From contig CAZJVJ010000005.1 of the NCBI GenBank assembly GCA_964549635.1, positions 1 to 64,000 of the forward strand: 64,000 nt of DNA. Reading direction: 5' to 3'. Shown here piece after piece: positions 17,410 through 26,674 of the stretch; the first letter of the stretch is position 1; each line of letters starts with the position of its first letter. The notes beneath the pieces were generated by a model. That model worked only from the letters and a program-made list of their open reading frames with translations, did not search any database and was not told the DNA's origin. This DNA comes from VGNY01 sp964549635. GTDB taxonomy: Bacteria > Chloroflexota > Dehalococcoidia > GIF9 > UBA5629. A program made the position numbers and the translations under genes.

Positions 17410-18162
17410 GTGGCAGTGAGGTTTGGAACGGATTCATCGATCGAAGAGCTAGCCGAAAAACTCGTTTCGTGGATTAGAGAGACAGTTTTGGCAGCGGCAG
17501 GCAAAGGTGTGGTTGTGGGTATGAGCGGTGGGGTTGACTCCAGTGTGGCTGCAGTTCTGTGCAAACGTGCTCTTCCAAATGCTGTTTTAGGAATTATTAT
17601 GCCCTGCCACAGCGATGAAGTTGATAGGGTGCATGCAGAGTTGGTGGCTACCAGGTTTGACATACCCGTTAAGATCGTGGTTCTGGATAAGGTATTTAAT
17701 GCGATGATTAAGGTTTTGCCAGACGATGGCTATAGTGAGACGACAAGAAGATTGGCGGAGAGTAACATTAAACCTAGACTAAGAATGGTTACCCTATATT
17801 ATTTTGCCAACCGTCTGAATTATCTGGTAGTTGGTGCCAGCAACAGAAGTGAGCTTACGGTTGGCTATTTTACGAAGTATGGTGATGCTGGAGTTGACAT
17901 TATGCCGTTGGCTAATTTAGTGAAGGGCCGAGTGCGCGACCTGGCTAGATATCTAGATATTCCTCGACAAATTATTGACAAACCACCCTCAGCTGGATTG
18001 TGGAAAGGGCAGACAGACGAGGGAGAGATGGGACTGACTTATGATGAGCTCGACCGTTATATAATCACAGGCGAAGCTGAGTTGGAGATAAAACAAAAGA
18101 TTGTCACCATGATAACAAGGAGTAATCATAAGCGTTACCTGCCGCTAATTCCTCCGTTTTGA
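17410..18162 (+). CDS. nadE: NH3-dependent NAD+ synthetase
   Basis: NadE amidates nicotinate adenine dinucleotide to NAD+ with ammonia and ATP. The PP-loop GMSGGVDSSV lies near residue 37, and the C-terminal part has VGASNRSELTVGYFTKYGDAGVDIMPLANLVKG and PPSAGLWKGQTDEGEMG, all typical. No glutaminase domain, so the ammonia-dependent short form (about 250 residues). I chose GTG 17410: GGGAG is 8 bases upstream and a TATAAT box sits too close to the earlier TTG (17395), which would add five residues. Confidence 0.92.
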   Translation: MAVRFGTDSSIEELAEKLVSWIRETVLAAAGKGVVVGMSGGVDSSVAAVLCKRALPNAVLGIIMPCHSDEVDRVHAELVATRFDIPVKIVVLDKVFNAMIKVLPDDGYSETTRRLAESNIKPRLRMVTLYYFANRLNYLVVGASNRSELTVGYFTKYGDAGVDIMPLANLVKGRVRDLARYLDIPRQIIDKPPSAGLWKGQTDEGEMGLTYDELDRYIITGEAELEIKQKIVTMITRSNHKRYLPLIPPF

Positions 18163-18163
18163 G

Positions 18164-18192
18164 TTGTGCTAATACATTGCCTGTGTTATGAT
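18164..18192 (+). promoter_or_regulatory. Putative recA promoter
   Basis: TTGTGC (18164-18169), 17-base spacer, TATGAT (18187-18192; 5 of 6 matches). Transcription would start near 18199, 26 bases before the recA ATG. I could not see a convincing LexA/SOS operator (neither CTG-N10-CAG nor CGAAC-N4-GTTCG) in the region. Confidence 0.35.
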
Positions 18193-18224
18193 GCCTTTGG
18201 TTGTTAGTTGTTTAGGGGGTAAAA

Positions 18225-19253
18225 ATGCCATCAGAGAAAGAAAAAGCACTGGAATTGACGATAAATCGCATCGAAAAGCAATTTGGTGAAGGTTCAATTA
18301 TGAAGCTAGGCGAGCTTTCAACAAAAGTAGCGGTGGAAGCAATCCCAACTGGTTCGTTAAGTTTAGATTTGGCTTTAGGGATAGGCGGCATCCCGAGAGG
18401 ACGCATAACAGAGATTTTTGGTGCCGAAGCTTCAGGAAAGACAACCTTGGCCTTGCATATAATTGCTGAAGCCCAAAAGCTAGGTGGTTTTGTTGCCTAT
18501 ATTGATGCCGAACATGCCCTCGATACTGCTTATGCTTCCAGGTGTGGGGTTGACATTGACAATTTATATGTGTCTCAACCCGATGATGGGGAGGAGGCTT
18601 TAGGTATTACAGAGGAACTGGTGAGAGGGAACGCTGTGGATGTAATAATCATAGATAGCGTAGCAGCCCTGGTGCCGAGGGCTGAAATAGAAGGGGAGAT
18701 GGGTGATACACACGTTGGGTTGCAAGCTAGATTAATGTCGCAAGCGTTAAGGAAATTGGTGGCCGCAATTAGCAAATCACATACTGCGGTAGTCTTTGTT
18801 AACCAACTAAGAGAGAAAGTAGGAATTATTTTTGGTAGCCCGGAGATTACCCCTGGCGGCAGAGCTCTTAAGTTCTACAGCTCAGTGCGAATAGATTTGA
18901 GGAGAGGCGACGCTATCAAGCAGGGAGCTGAGATAATAGGTTCACGGGTGAAAGCAAGGGTGGTTAAGAATAAAATGGCCCCACCTTTTCGGTCGGCTGA
19001 ATTTGACATAATGTTTGGGAGCGGTATAAGTAAGGAGGGAGACCTCATTGATTTGGGCGTGGCTATGGGCATACTGAAGAAAGCTGGCACCTTTTTCATT
19101 TATGGAGATTTTAAGTTAGGTCCAGGACGTGAGAACGCTAAGGAGTACCTGAGACAGCATACTGATTTAGCTTCGAACTTAGAGCGGGAGATAAGGGCTT
19201 TAGCGATGTCTGCACCTCATCCCAACATTGGGACGCAGGAAGTGTTGGAATAG
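18225..19253 (+). CDS. recA: Recombinase RecA
   Basis: RecA polymerises on single-stranded DNA, drives homologous pairing and activates the SOS response. At 342 residues it is of normal length. The Walker A GAEASGKTT lies at about 65-73, IDAEHALD at about 93-100, Walker B VDVIIIDSVAALVP near 139-152, and the L2 region VVFVNQLREKVG near 188-199. AGGGGG precedes the ATG by 6 bases. recX follows 176 bases downstream on the same strand, a widespread arrangement. Confidence 0.98.
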   Translation: MPSEKEKALELTINRIEKQFGEGSIMKLGELSTKVAVEAIPTGSLSLDLALGIGGIPRGRITEIFGAEASGKTTLALHIIAEAQKLGGFVAYIDAEHALDTAYASRCGVDIDNLYVSQPDDGEEALGITEELVRGNAVDVIIIDSVAALVPRAEIEGEMGDTHVGLQARLMSQALRKLVAAISKSHTAVVFVNQLREKVGIIFGSPEITPGGRALKFYSSVRIDLRRGDAIKQGAEIIGSRVKARVVKNKMAPPFRSAEFDIMFGSGISKEGDLIDLGVAMGILKKAGTFFIYGDFKLGPGRENAKEYLRQHTDLASNLEREIRALAMSAPHPNIGTQEVLE

Positions 19254-19429
19254 GCCGGATTTTTACACATTTCAGGCTGAAGTCAATTAGGTGTCCGTGA
19301 TTTTGCCCGTGTTTCTCATGAGTTTTTATTGCCATTCTGCTGTATTCAGTGCTTCGGTCCGCAATGTCAGGTTGTGAATCATAGTTGTCCAAGAAGTAGC
19401 ATTTCAAGGGGTAAATTCTACTTTAAAAA

Positions 19430-20047
19430 GTGGGGAAGATTACAGCTCTAAAATTGAGACGCAGTAAAAAAAGAGTCAACGTCTTTATTGACGGCGCCTT
19501 TTCGGTTGCTTTGAGTGTGGAGTTGGTAGCGAGGGAGAATCTAAAAGTTGGCGAGGATGTTTCTGAAGAGCAGATTGCGAGACTTAAGCAGTCTGACCTT
19601 TTACAAATCTGTTTTGATGTGGCTATGCATTATCTTAGCTATCGCCCCAGGAGCGAGGCGGAGGTGAGGCAGCGGTTACGCCGCGGCGGCTTTGATAGCC
19701 AAGTCGTAGATAAGGTCATAGGTGTATTGAAAGAGCGGCAACTAATTGATGATGTGGCTTTTGCTCAATATTGGAAAGAAAACCGTTTATCGTTTAAACC
19801 GCGGAGTCAAAGAGCCATAGAGCTTGAGTTAAGGCGAAAAGGAGTGGCCGCAGAGACGGCTGGTGAGGTGGTGAAGGATATGGATGACGAGGTTGTAGCC
19901 TATCAAGCAGGTTTAAGAAAAGCTCGTCTTTTGTCTCGGTTAGATTATGATGAATTTTATCGCCGCTTGTTTGTATATCTGCAGCGTCGAGGTTTCAGTT
20001 ATGAAATCATCCGTTCTGTCGTAATTCGTTTATGGCAGGAGCGGTGA
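19430..20047 (+). CDS. recX: Regulatory protein RecX
   Basis: RecX modulates RecA filament extension. The 205-residue protein is all-helical with the typical three-helix repeats: YLSYRPRSEAEVRQRLRRGGFD near residues 64-85, FAQYWKENRLSFKPRSQRAIELELRRKGV near 110-138, and a C-terminal RRLFVYLQRRGFSYEIIRSVV repeat. The basic N terminus (MGKITALKLRRSKKRVNVFIDG) is usual for longer members. Start is GTG with a weak ribosome site. Position after recA supports the call. Confidence 0.93.
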   Translation: MGKITALKLRRSKKRVNVFIDGAFSVALSVELVARENLKVGEDVSEEQIARLKQSDLLQICFDVAMHYLSYRPRSEAEVRQRLRRGGFDSQVVDKVIGVLKERQLIDDVAFAQYWKENRLSFKPRSQRAIELELRRKGVAAETAGEVVKDMDDEVVAYQAGLRKARLLSRLDYDEFYRRLFVYLQRRGFSYEIIRSVVIRLWQER

Positions 20048-20265
20048 ATTGGCTCACCGTGCTAGGAGCAAAGAAAAGAGAAGAGTGTTGCGTAATTAAT
20101 TCACAACGAACTTTTGTTCGGGGCTCCTCAAAACTGGCGGAGTTAAATTGAGTCGGACCCAAATTTATTGCAAATGTCGTTTTCTGACTGTTGCCCAGTG
20201 CGGGGCAAAGCGAAAGGGCGTGCTGAAGTTCCGGTCGCTTGCTTTATGTATAATAGGACATATGT
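20048..20265. other. Intergenic region between recX and rny
   Basis: About 300 bases without a gene separate recX and rny. Apart from the promoter at 20266-20294 I see no open frame with a ribosome site, no tRNA-like fold and no clear terminator. A TATAAT at 20249-20254 has no matching -35. Confidence 0.5.
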
Positions 20266-20294
20266 TTGACACCAATCTGCTAAAGGATTACTAT
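20266..20294 (+). promoter_or_regulatory. Putative sigma-70 promoter of rny
   Basis: Perfect TTGACA (20266-20271), 17-base spacer, TACTAT (20289-20294; 4 of 6). Transcription from near 20301 would give a leader of about 53 bases ahead of the rny ATG. It may also serve ymdB and the PHP gene downstream, which follow within 15 bases of each other. Confidence 0.5.
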
Positions 20295-20353
20295 TATTAA
20301 CGTGGAAAAAGGGTTTAGTTTAATGCGGTGTATTAGGAAAGTGAGGCAGTTAA

Positions 20354-21886
20354 ATGTTACCTCAATATTTATATTTTATATTGGTCGGGCTTGTTCTTAT
20401 TCTAGGTCTACTGCTAGGCTATTTTGCCAGACAGTTATTGGCCAACCAGCAGCTACGCAAGGCACAGAGTGAAGCTAAACGGTTACTGGATGAGGCAACA
20501 GCAGCATATGAGCAGATGCTACAAAAAGCTAGGGATGAAGCGCTTAAAGTCAGGGCTGCTGCTGAAGCCGATAGTCGTGAACGGCGTTTCGAATTACAGA
20601 GACTGGAAAGACGTTTTGTCCAGCGTGAGGAGAAACTAGAACGTAAACTGGAGGCGTTGGAGCGCCGCGAGCGTGGTTTAGCTAACCGGGAGAAGGAGAT
20701 CGAGGCGATTAGAGCCCAGCTTGAAGAGTTGCGAAACAAACAATTGCAGCGCCTCGAACTAATTTCAGGCATGTCCAGTGATGAGGCCAAGCAGGAGCTA
20801 TTCCGGGCTTTGGACAATGAGATGCGTGAGGAGGCAGCGCGACGTATCAGGGATTGGGAGTTGAGGATCAAGAGTGAAATTGATGCGAAAGCTCGTGATA
20901 TTTTGGCTACTGCTATACAGCGTTGTGCTACAGAAGTAGTCTCTGAGACGACTGTGTCTGTGGTTCCTCTTCCAAGCGATGAGATGAAAGGGCGTCTTAT
21001 TGGCCGTGAGGGACGTAACATTCGAGCCTTAGAACAAGCTACAGGTGTTGACCTTATCATTGATGACACACCGGAGACGGTTACCATCTCTAGTTTTGAC
21101 CCACTGAGGCGGGAGGTAGCTCGGGTAGCTTTGAACACACTTATTTCGAATGGGCGTATTCATCCAGCTCGGATAGAAGAGGTGGTCGAAAAAGCCAGGA
21201 ATGAGGTTGAGGCCACAATTCGGAGTGAGGGTGAGCGGGCGGTACGTGAAATTGGGTTGATTGGGCTGCATCCCGAGTTAATCAGACTAATTGGTAAGCT
21301 AAAGTTTCGTAGCAGCTACGGACAGAATGTATTGACGCATAGCCTTGAAGTTGCCCACCTCTCGGGGATGTTAGCTGCTGAGATAGGTGCTGATGTGGCG
21401 ATGGCAAAACGGGCTGGGCTACTTCATGATATCGGTAAGGCAGTTGACCATGAGGTGGAAGGCCCTCATGCTTTAATAGGCGCTGATTTAGTACGTCAAT
21501 GGGACAAGTCGCCTGAGGTAGCTCAAGCTATCACAGAGCATCATGGTGAAGCAGCTACCACCAGTGCGCTTGGTTTCATTGTGGCTACTGCTGATGCCAT
21601 AAGTGGGTCGCGTCTGGGAGCACGGCGCGAGTCTTTGGAGCAGTACCTCAAGCGTATTGAGACCCTAGAAAATGTAGCTAATAGCTTCCCTGGTGTTGAA
21701 AAAGCGTTTGCTATTCAAGCTGGTCGTGAAGTGCGAATTTTAGTTAAACCAGAGCAAGTGGACGACCTTGCAGCTATGAGGCTGGCCCGTGATATAGCGA
21801 AAAAAATAGAGGATACGCTAGAGTATCCAGGCCAGATCAAGATCACTGTGTTACGTGAGACCAGGGTTGTAGATTACGCGAAATAG
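20354..21886 (+). CDS. rny: Ribonuclease Y
   Basis: The membrane-anchored endoribonuclease that starts mRNA decay in many bacteria. The 510-residue protein shows the complete architecture: an N-terminal transmembrane helix (residues about 5-25), a long charged coiled coil (about 30-190), a KH domain with GRLIGREGRNIRALEQATGVDLIIDD (near 213-238), and an HD domain with HSLEVAHLSG (near 329) and LLHDIGKA (near 356). Next comes a ymdB-type gene 14 bases later, the usual rny-ymdB pairing of Gram-positive relatives. Confidence 0.97.
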   Translation: MLPQYLYFILVGLVLILGLLLGYFARQLLANQQLRKAQSEAKRLLDEATAAYEQMLQKARDEALKVRAAAEADSRERRFELQRLERRFVQREEKLERKLEALERRERGLANREKEIEAIRAQLEELRNKQLQRLELISGMSSDEAKQELFRALDNEMREEAARRIRDWELRIKSEIDAKARDILATAIQRCATEVVSETTVSVVPLPSDEMKGRLIGREGRNIRALEQATGVDLIIDDTPETVTISSFDPLRREVARVALNTLISNGRIHPARIEEVVEKARNEVEATIRSEGERAVREIGLIGLHPELIRLIGKLKFRSSYGQNVLTHSLEVAHLSGMLAAEIGADVAMAKRAGLLHDIGKAVDHEVEGPHALIGADLVRQWDKSPEVAQAITEHHGEAATTSALGFIVATADAISGSRLGARRESLEQYLKRIETLENVANSFPGVEKAFAIQAGREVRILVKPEQVDDLAAMRLARDIAKKIEDTLEYPGQIKITVLRETRVVDYAK

Positions 21887-21900
21887 AATAAGGAGAGATA

Positions 21901-22662
21901 TTGCTTATCTTAATGATAGGTGACGTCGTAGGCAGGCCTGGCAGGAGAGCGGTGAGGCAGTTTCTACCAGGCCTTTGTCACGAATACGGAATAAATCTTG
22001 TGATAGCTAACGGCGAAAACTGTGCTGGTGGTATCGGCATTACGCCGGACACTGCCAAAGAGCTTCTTGACTGCGGTGTTGACATAATAACTACTGGCAA
22101 CCATGTATGGGCTAGAAAAGAAATTATACCTCACATGAACGGAGGGCTACCTCTCCTCCGTCCTTTGAACTTGCCGCCGAATGCGCCCGGCCGAGGTTTT
22201 TTGATGGTTAAAGGTGCTTTGGTTATCAACTTGATAGGGCGCGTTTTTGTAGGCCAATTTGATTGTCCTTTTCGAGCTATGGACTGTTTGCTCTCGGAAA
22301 TAAAAGATAAGCCTAGGGTTATTGTTGTTGATTTCCATGCTGAGGCTACTTCTGAAAAGGTGGCTATGGGGCGATATCTTGATGGCAGGGTAAGTGCTGT
22401 ATTTGGCACTCACACTCATATAGGTACTGTGGATGCGAGTATATTGCCTAAAGGCACTGCCTATGTTAGCGATGTGGGTATGGTAGGCCCTGAGGATTCG
22501 GTTATTGGCGTGGATGCCGCAGCGGCAATTCAGGCATTTCTTACAGGGATGCCTCATCGCTTTGCTGTGGGTGGGGGGTCTGTGGTTTTCGATGCCGTAC
22601 TAGTGGAGGTGGACGAGGTTACCGGTAAAGCGATGAAAATACAGCGGATAAGATGCAGGTAA
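21901..22662 (+). CDS. ymdB: YmdB-family metallophosphoesterase
   Basis: A 253-residue TIGR00282 metallophosphoesterase. Metal-binding motifs are visible: MIGDVVGRPGR (5-15), NGENCAGGIG (near 39-48), TTGNHVW (near 65-71), VDFHAEATSEK (near 142-152) and GTHTHIGT (near 174-181). In Bacillus the family hydrolyses 2',3'-cyclic nucleotides and affects RNase Y activity. The TTG start is preceded by AAGGAGA. Its location directly after rny supports a joint role in RNA turnover, though that is inferred from relatives. Confidence 0.9.
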   Translation: MLILMIGDVVGRPGRRAVRQFLPGLCHEYGINLVIANGENCAGGIGITPDTAKELLDCGVDIITTGNHVWARKEIIPHMNGGLPLLRPLNLPPNAPGRGFLMVKGALVINLIGRVFVGQFDCPFRAMDCLLSEIKDKPRVIVVDFHAEATSEKVAMGRYLDGRVSAVFGTHTHIGTVDASILPKGTAYVSDVGMVGPEDSVIGVDAAAAIQAFLTGMPHRFAVGGGSVVFDAVLVEVDEVTGKAMKIQRIRCR

Positions 22663-22673
22663 TAGGTAATTAA

Positions 22674-23525
22674 GTGAAAGCTGACCTCCATTTACATACG
22701 ACTGCCTCTGATGGCAGGTTGGAGCCTGGTGAGATTGTTCAACTGGCGGCAAAAATTGGGCTAGACATCATTGCCATCACTGACCATGATACCGTAAATG
22801 GGGTGGCAACAGCCTTATCCGCTGCTGAAGCTTATCCCTGGCTTACGGTTATACCTGGTGTGGAGATAAACACCGACGTCCCCCGTGGTGAAGTCCATAT
22901 TTTGGGCTATTTCGTAAATTACACCGACGAGAGATTGGCTGTGACTTTAAAGACACTACGTGAGTCAAGGGTGAAGCGGGCGCAGGAAATGATTGCCAAG
23001 CTTAAAAACCTCGGCATGGATATTGAATGGGGAAGGGTGCAGGAGTTGGCCCAGGGTGGTTCCGTGTGCCGGCCTCATATAGCTCAAGCACTTTTTGAGA
23101 AGGGCTATGTTGGTTCGGAGAAAGAAGCCTTTGATAGGTATATAGGTACTAGCGGTCCCGCTTATGTGGAGAGGTATAAATTGTCTCCAACGGAGGCGGT
23201 TAAGCTGGTTGTTGATGCACAAGGTTTGCCTGTCCTGGCACATCCGGCTGACATTGGTAACTTAAGGGAACTTATTCCCAATCTAAAAGCATCCGGACTG
23301 GTTGGTATTGAAGTATACTATAAAGATTACGGCCCAGAAATTATCGGCGATTTGTTGAAAATCGCCAGAAAATACAATCTTATAGCTACTGGCGGTACTG
23401 ATTATCACGGTTTTGGGGATGGCTCAGAGGTTATGATAGGCGGAATACTAACCCCTGCGGAGTCGGTACAGAAGTTGTTTATTCTGGCTGGAAAGCAAAG
23501 TCTTGAAGTGCTGAGACAGCACTGA
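22674..23525 (+). CDS. PHP-domain phosphoesterase
   Basis: A 283-residue PHP-domain phosphoesterase (COG0613, YciV/RNase AM class). ADLHLHTTASDG at residues 3-14, ITDHDTVNG at about 38-46, GVEINTD near 64 and ATGGTDYHGFG near 238 supply the metal ligands. Relatives hydrolyse 3',5'-nucleoside bisphosphate or trim RNA 5' ends, which suits a place after rny and ymdB. Start is GTG, 12 bases after the ymdB stop; these three genes likely form one operon. Confidence 0.88.
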   Translation: MKADLHLHTTASDGRLEPGEIVQLAAKIGLDIIAITDHDTVNGVATALSAAEAYPWLTVIPGVEINTDVPRGEVHILGYFVNYTDERLAVTLKTLRESRVKRAQEMIAKLKNLGMDIEWGRVQELAQGGSVCRPHIAQALFEKGYVGSEKEAFDRYIGTSGPAYVERYKLSPTEAVKLVVDAQGLPVLAHPADIGNLRELIPNLKASGLVGIEVYYKDYGPEIIGDLLKIARKYNLIATGGTDYHGFGDGSEVMIGGILTPAESVQKLFILAGKQSLEVLRQH

Positions 23526-23552
23526 TTTAGCAATAAACGGGAGGCAAGAAAC

Positions 23553-25613
23553 ATGGAAGCATACCGCGAAATCTTTTGGGGCATACCTTTCGGAGCCATT
23601 ATTTTGTATCCTTTGGGCGTGGCGGCTTTAGCGGTTTTTATCTATGCCTTCTATCGGCGTTACCGTCTGTGGACGATTGGTAAACCTGACAACAGGTGGG
23701 ACCATTTAGGGAAAAGAATTTGGGGTTTTATAGTCAATGGCGTGGTTGATGGTCTGTTCCATAGGCGCTTCTTTCGTGAGCCCTATGCAGGGATAATGCA
23801 TTTTCTTATGTTTGCCGGCGCTGGTATATTGCTACTAGGGACCGCTCTTGATGTTATTGACCATTACGTATTTCATTTCATCCGTGGGTACACCTATCTC
23901 GGTCTTAGTCTGGCTCTTGACCTTGGTGGTGTGATGATTTTTGCTGGCGCGATTTTGGCTGTGATCCGTCGCTACATCCAGAAACCGAAGCGGCTAAACA
24001 CCGTGCTGGATAATGCAGTCGTCCTGGCGCTAATTTTCGTTGTTGTCATCACTGGTTTTTTTATCGAGGCCTTTCGTTTGCTTGTGGCTGTTCCGGAGGG
24101 TTTATCGCAACCTGAATTTTATAGTCATCCTGAATGGGCAAAGTGGTCCTTCGTAGGCTATTATCTTGCCACACCTTTTGCCGGTTTGCCTGAAAGCACA
24201 CGGTTAGCTTGGTATGTTGGCTTATGGTGGTTTCACGCTGCACTTTCGTTGGGGGCTATTTTTTATGTCTGTATTTCTTTCGACAAATTAACCCATATTA
24301 TCGTCTCTCCGATTAACGTTTTCTTCAGAACATCTCGCCCCAAGGGTGCATTGGCAGCCATTAATCTTGAAGAAGCTGAAACTTTTGGAGTCAGCAAAAT
24401 AGAGGACTTTACGTGGAAGCAAATTCTGGATCTGGATGCTTGTACTGATTGTGGTAGATGCCAGGATAGATGCCCAGCTTATCTTACTGGCAAGCCTTTA
24501 TCTCCGCGAAAGGTGATACAAGACTTGAAAGCTCACTGGCTTGAGAGAGCACCTGCATTGCTGAGCGCAAAGGCAACCAGTCCGGCGATGAATGGTGGCG
24601 AGGTTAAAAATCTGATTGGCGATGTGATACTCGAGGACGAGTTATGGTCATGCACTACCTGCCGTTCCTGTCAGGAGATTTGCCCTGTCTGGGTTGAGCA
24701 TATTGACAAGATTGTCGATTTGCGTCGCAATTTGGTGCTGGAACAGGCAAGGATACCTGAGACCGGTGAGGCAATCTTAAAATGTATTGAGACCAGAGGT
24801 CATAGCTGCCGAGGAACTACGCTTACCAGAGCCGATTGGACTAGCGGGCTGGGTATCAAACTTCTTTCTGAGGATAGTAATGTTGACTTGGTTTATTACG
24901 TAGGCTGTGCAGCGGCTTTAGAAGATAGGAGTATGAAAATAGCCGTCTCTATGGGGAAGATACTTAAGGCTGCTGGGATCAACTTTGCAGTGCTTGGCCC
25001 TGAGGAGACATGTTGTGGCGAGCCAGCAAGGCGGTTGGGAAATGAGTACTTGTTCCAGATGCAGGCGATGAAAAATATCGAATTGTTGAAAAGCTATAAT
25101 GTAAAGAAAATACTCGCTGCCTGTCCGCATTGTTTCAACACAATTAAAAACGAGTATCCTCAGTTCGGTGGCGAGTTCGAAACAATTCATCATACTCAGT
25201 TCATCTTTGAATTGCTACAAGAGGGCAGGATTAAGCCAGCTTTGATCGGCGATGGAAAGCTTACTTACCATGATTCTTGCTATTTGGGCCGTCACAATGA
25301 CATTTATAAACCGCCTAGACAGGTATTAACTACAATCGCGTCAAGCAAGCTGCTTGAGATGAAACGTAAAGGGATAAATGGATTCTGTTGTGGCGGTGGT
25401 GGGGGGCGTTATTGGATGGAAGAGCGCATTGGTAAGCGGATTAGCGAAGAGCGCATCGAGGATGTGTTAAATACGGGTGCTAACATGGTGGCTACGGCTT
25501 GTCCTTATTGTTTGCAGATGTTCGAGGATGCCTTAAAGGCCAAGGAGGCTGCTGAGTCGGTCAAAGTCTTCGACATTGCGGAATTGGTGGCAGCACAACT
25601 GGAAAGGAAATAG
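23553..25613 (+). CDS. Membrane-bound Fe-S oxidoreductase, HdrD/EMO-like
   Basis: A 686-residue protein joining a NarI-like membrane part with a soluble HdrD-like part. About six membrane helices occupy residues 10-250 and contain several histidines that could bind heme b. Two 4Fe-4S motifs follow (CTDCGRCQDRC near 290 and CTTCRSCQEIC near 367), then two CCG domains (ETCCGEPARRLG near 489 and GFCCGGGGGRYWME near 611). This layout is known for ETF:menaquinone oxidoreductases and related quinone-linked enzymes; no etfAB genes are nearby, so the electron donor is unknown. The next gene starts 5 bases downstream. Confidence 0.82.
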   Translation: MEAYREIFWGIPFGAIILYPLGVAALAVFIYAFYRRYRLWTIGKPDNRWDHLGKRIWGFIVNGVVDGLFHRRFFREPYAGIMHFLMFAGAGILLLGTALDVIDHYVFHFIRGYTYLGLSLALDLGGVMIFAGAILAVIRRYIQKPKRLNTVLDNAVVLALIFVVVITGFFIEAFRLLVAVPEGLSQPEFYSHPEWAKWSFVGYYLATPFAGLPESTRLAWYVGLWWFHAALSLGAIFYVCISFDKLTHIIVSPINVFFRTSRPKGALAAINLEEAETFGVSKIEDFTWKQILDLDACTDCGRCQDRCPAYLTGKPLSPRKVIQDLKAHWLERAPALLSAKATSPAMNGGEVKNLIGDVILEDELWSCTTCRSCQEICPVWVEHIDKIVDLRRNLVLEQARIPETGEAILKCIETRGHSCRGTTLTRADWTSGLGIKLLSEDSNVDLVYYVGCAAALEDRSMKIAVSMGKILKAAGINFAVLGPEETCCGEPARRLGNEYLFQMQAMKNIELLKSYNVKKILAACPHCFNTIKNEYPQFGGEFETIHHTQFIFELLQEGRIKPALIGDGKLTYHDSCYLGRHNDIYKPPRQVLTTIASSKLLEMKRKGINGFCCGGGGGRYWMEERIGKRISEERIEDVLNTGANMVATACPYCLQMFEDALKAKEAAESVKVFDIAELVAAQLERK

Positions 25614-25618
25614 GAAAA

Positions 25619-26620
25619 ATGTGGGATGCCTCAAAATGCAATCTTTGTGGTGACTGTCTGGTGAAGTGTCTCTATGTCGATTATAACAAAGATAGGGCTG
25701 TTGCTGAGATCAAGGCGCTGATGGAAGGTAAACAAGCGGACATCCTGAGCCAATGTGTGACTTGTTGCGGTTGCCGAGAATATTGCCCTACAGGTGCTGA
25801 CCCTTATGACCTGATTCTGAAGGCACAGGAACGGACTGGGGCGTTTCCGATATCTCCTGAAGCAGCAAGCATGTTTGATTTGGCAAGTGTTATTCCCAGC
25901 GAATTAATACTTGGCGATGCTGATAAGCCTGTCCTATCGCTGTGCGTCATGGAGCGCAACTTGCCTGAGGGGGCACTTGATAGCCAATTATTCAAAGGTA
26001 TGACCATAGTTAAGGGCGGGGACTATTTCTGTTACATCGGCTATGTGCATGTAGCCAAGGAAAGCCCCATTGCCCGAAACGCTCAAAAGTTCATCGACAA
26101 GATGGCCAGTCTGAATAAAGAAATCGTATTTCTTCATGACGACTGCTACGCCATGACAAATACAAAGGTGAGGGACTACGGCATCAATGTACCATTTAAA
26201 TATATGCATATCTTTGAATACCTGCGCAACTATCTACGGGAACACCAAGGCAGTATCAGGCAGTTGGGAAAGAGAGTTGCTTATCAACGCCCCTGTGCTT
26301 CAAGGTACACCCCGGAAAAAGATGTCATTTTAGACGAGATTTTCCAGCTCATTGGTGTGGAGCGAGTGAGGAGGCGGTACGATCGTGAAAGTGCGCTTTG
26401 TTGTACAGGTCCGTTAATTAATGTAAACCGGCAGCGAGCGGTTGAGATACAGACTAGGAATATTGAAGATGCGATAGCTTACGGTGCTGAAGCACTGGTC
26501 ACTCTATGTCCTATGTGTGACCGAGTATTGCGGCGACCGACTTCTGAACGTGGCTTGAACAAGATTTTCATTACCGACCTTTGCCGTATGGCTCTTGGTG
26601 AGAAGCCCTTTCCCCATTAA
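25619..26620 (+). CDS. CCG-domain Fe-S protein, partner of the HdrD-like oxidoreductase
   Basis: A 333-residue soluble Fe-S protein. Two 4Fe-4S motifs open it (CNLCGDCLVKC at residues 8-18 and CVTCCGCREYC near 47-57). The C-terminal CCG-type domain has RPCASRY, LCCTGPL and LCPMCDR; the first CCG half is degenerate (CYIGYV, DDCYAMT, no CCG). It follows the membrane protein by 5 bases, with AGGAAA as ribosome site. Together they probably make a membrane-associated complex passing electrons between a soluble donor and the quinone pool. Confidence 0.75.
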   Translation: MWDASKCNLCGDCLVKCLYVDYNKDRAVAEIKALMEGKQADILSQCVTCCGCREYCPTGADPYDLILKAQERTGAFPISPEAASMFDLASVIPSELILGDADKPVLSLCVMERNLPEGALDSQLFKGMTIVKGGDYFCYIGYVHVAKESPIARNAQKFIDKMASLNKEIVFLHDDCYAMTNTKVRDYGINVPFKYMHIFEYLRNYLREHQGSIRQLGKRVAYQRPCASRYTPEKDVILDEIFQLIGVERVRRRYDRESALCCTGPLINVNRQRAVEIQTRNIEDAIAYGAEALVTLCPMCDRVLRRPTSERGLNKIFITDLCRMALGEKPFPH

Positions 26621-26674
26621 GTGATCTGGTTATGAGTGAGGCTACACCCTTTATCTGGCACCAGACAGAAGGAG

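Noticed and set aside
20419..21138. A 239-codon minus-strand frame opposite rny
   Set aside because: The Ser/Arg/Leu-rich translation is the antisense of the RNase Y coiled coil.
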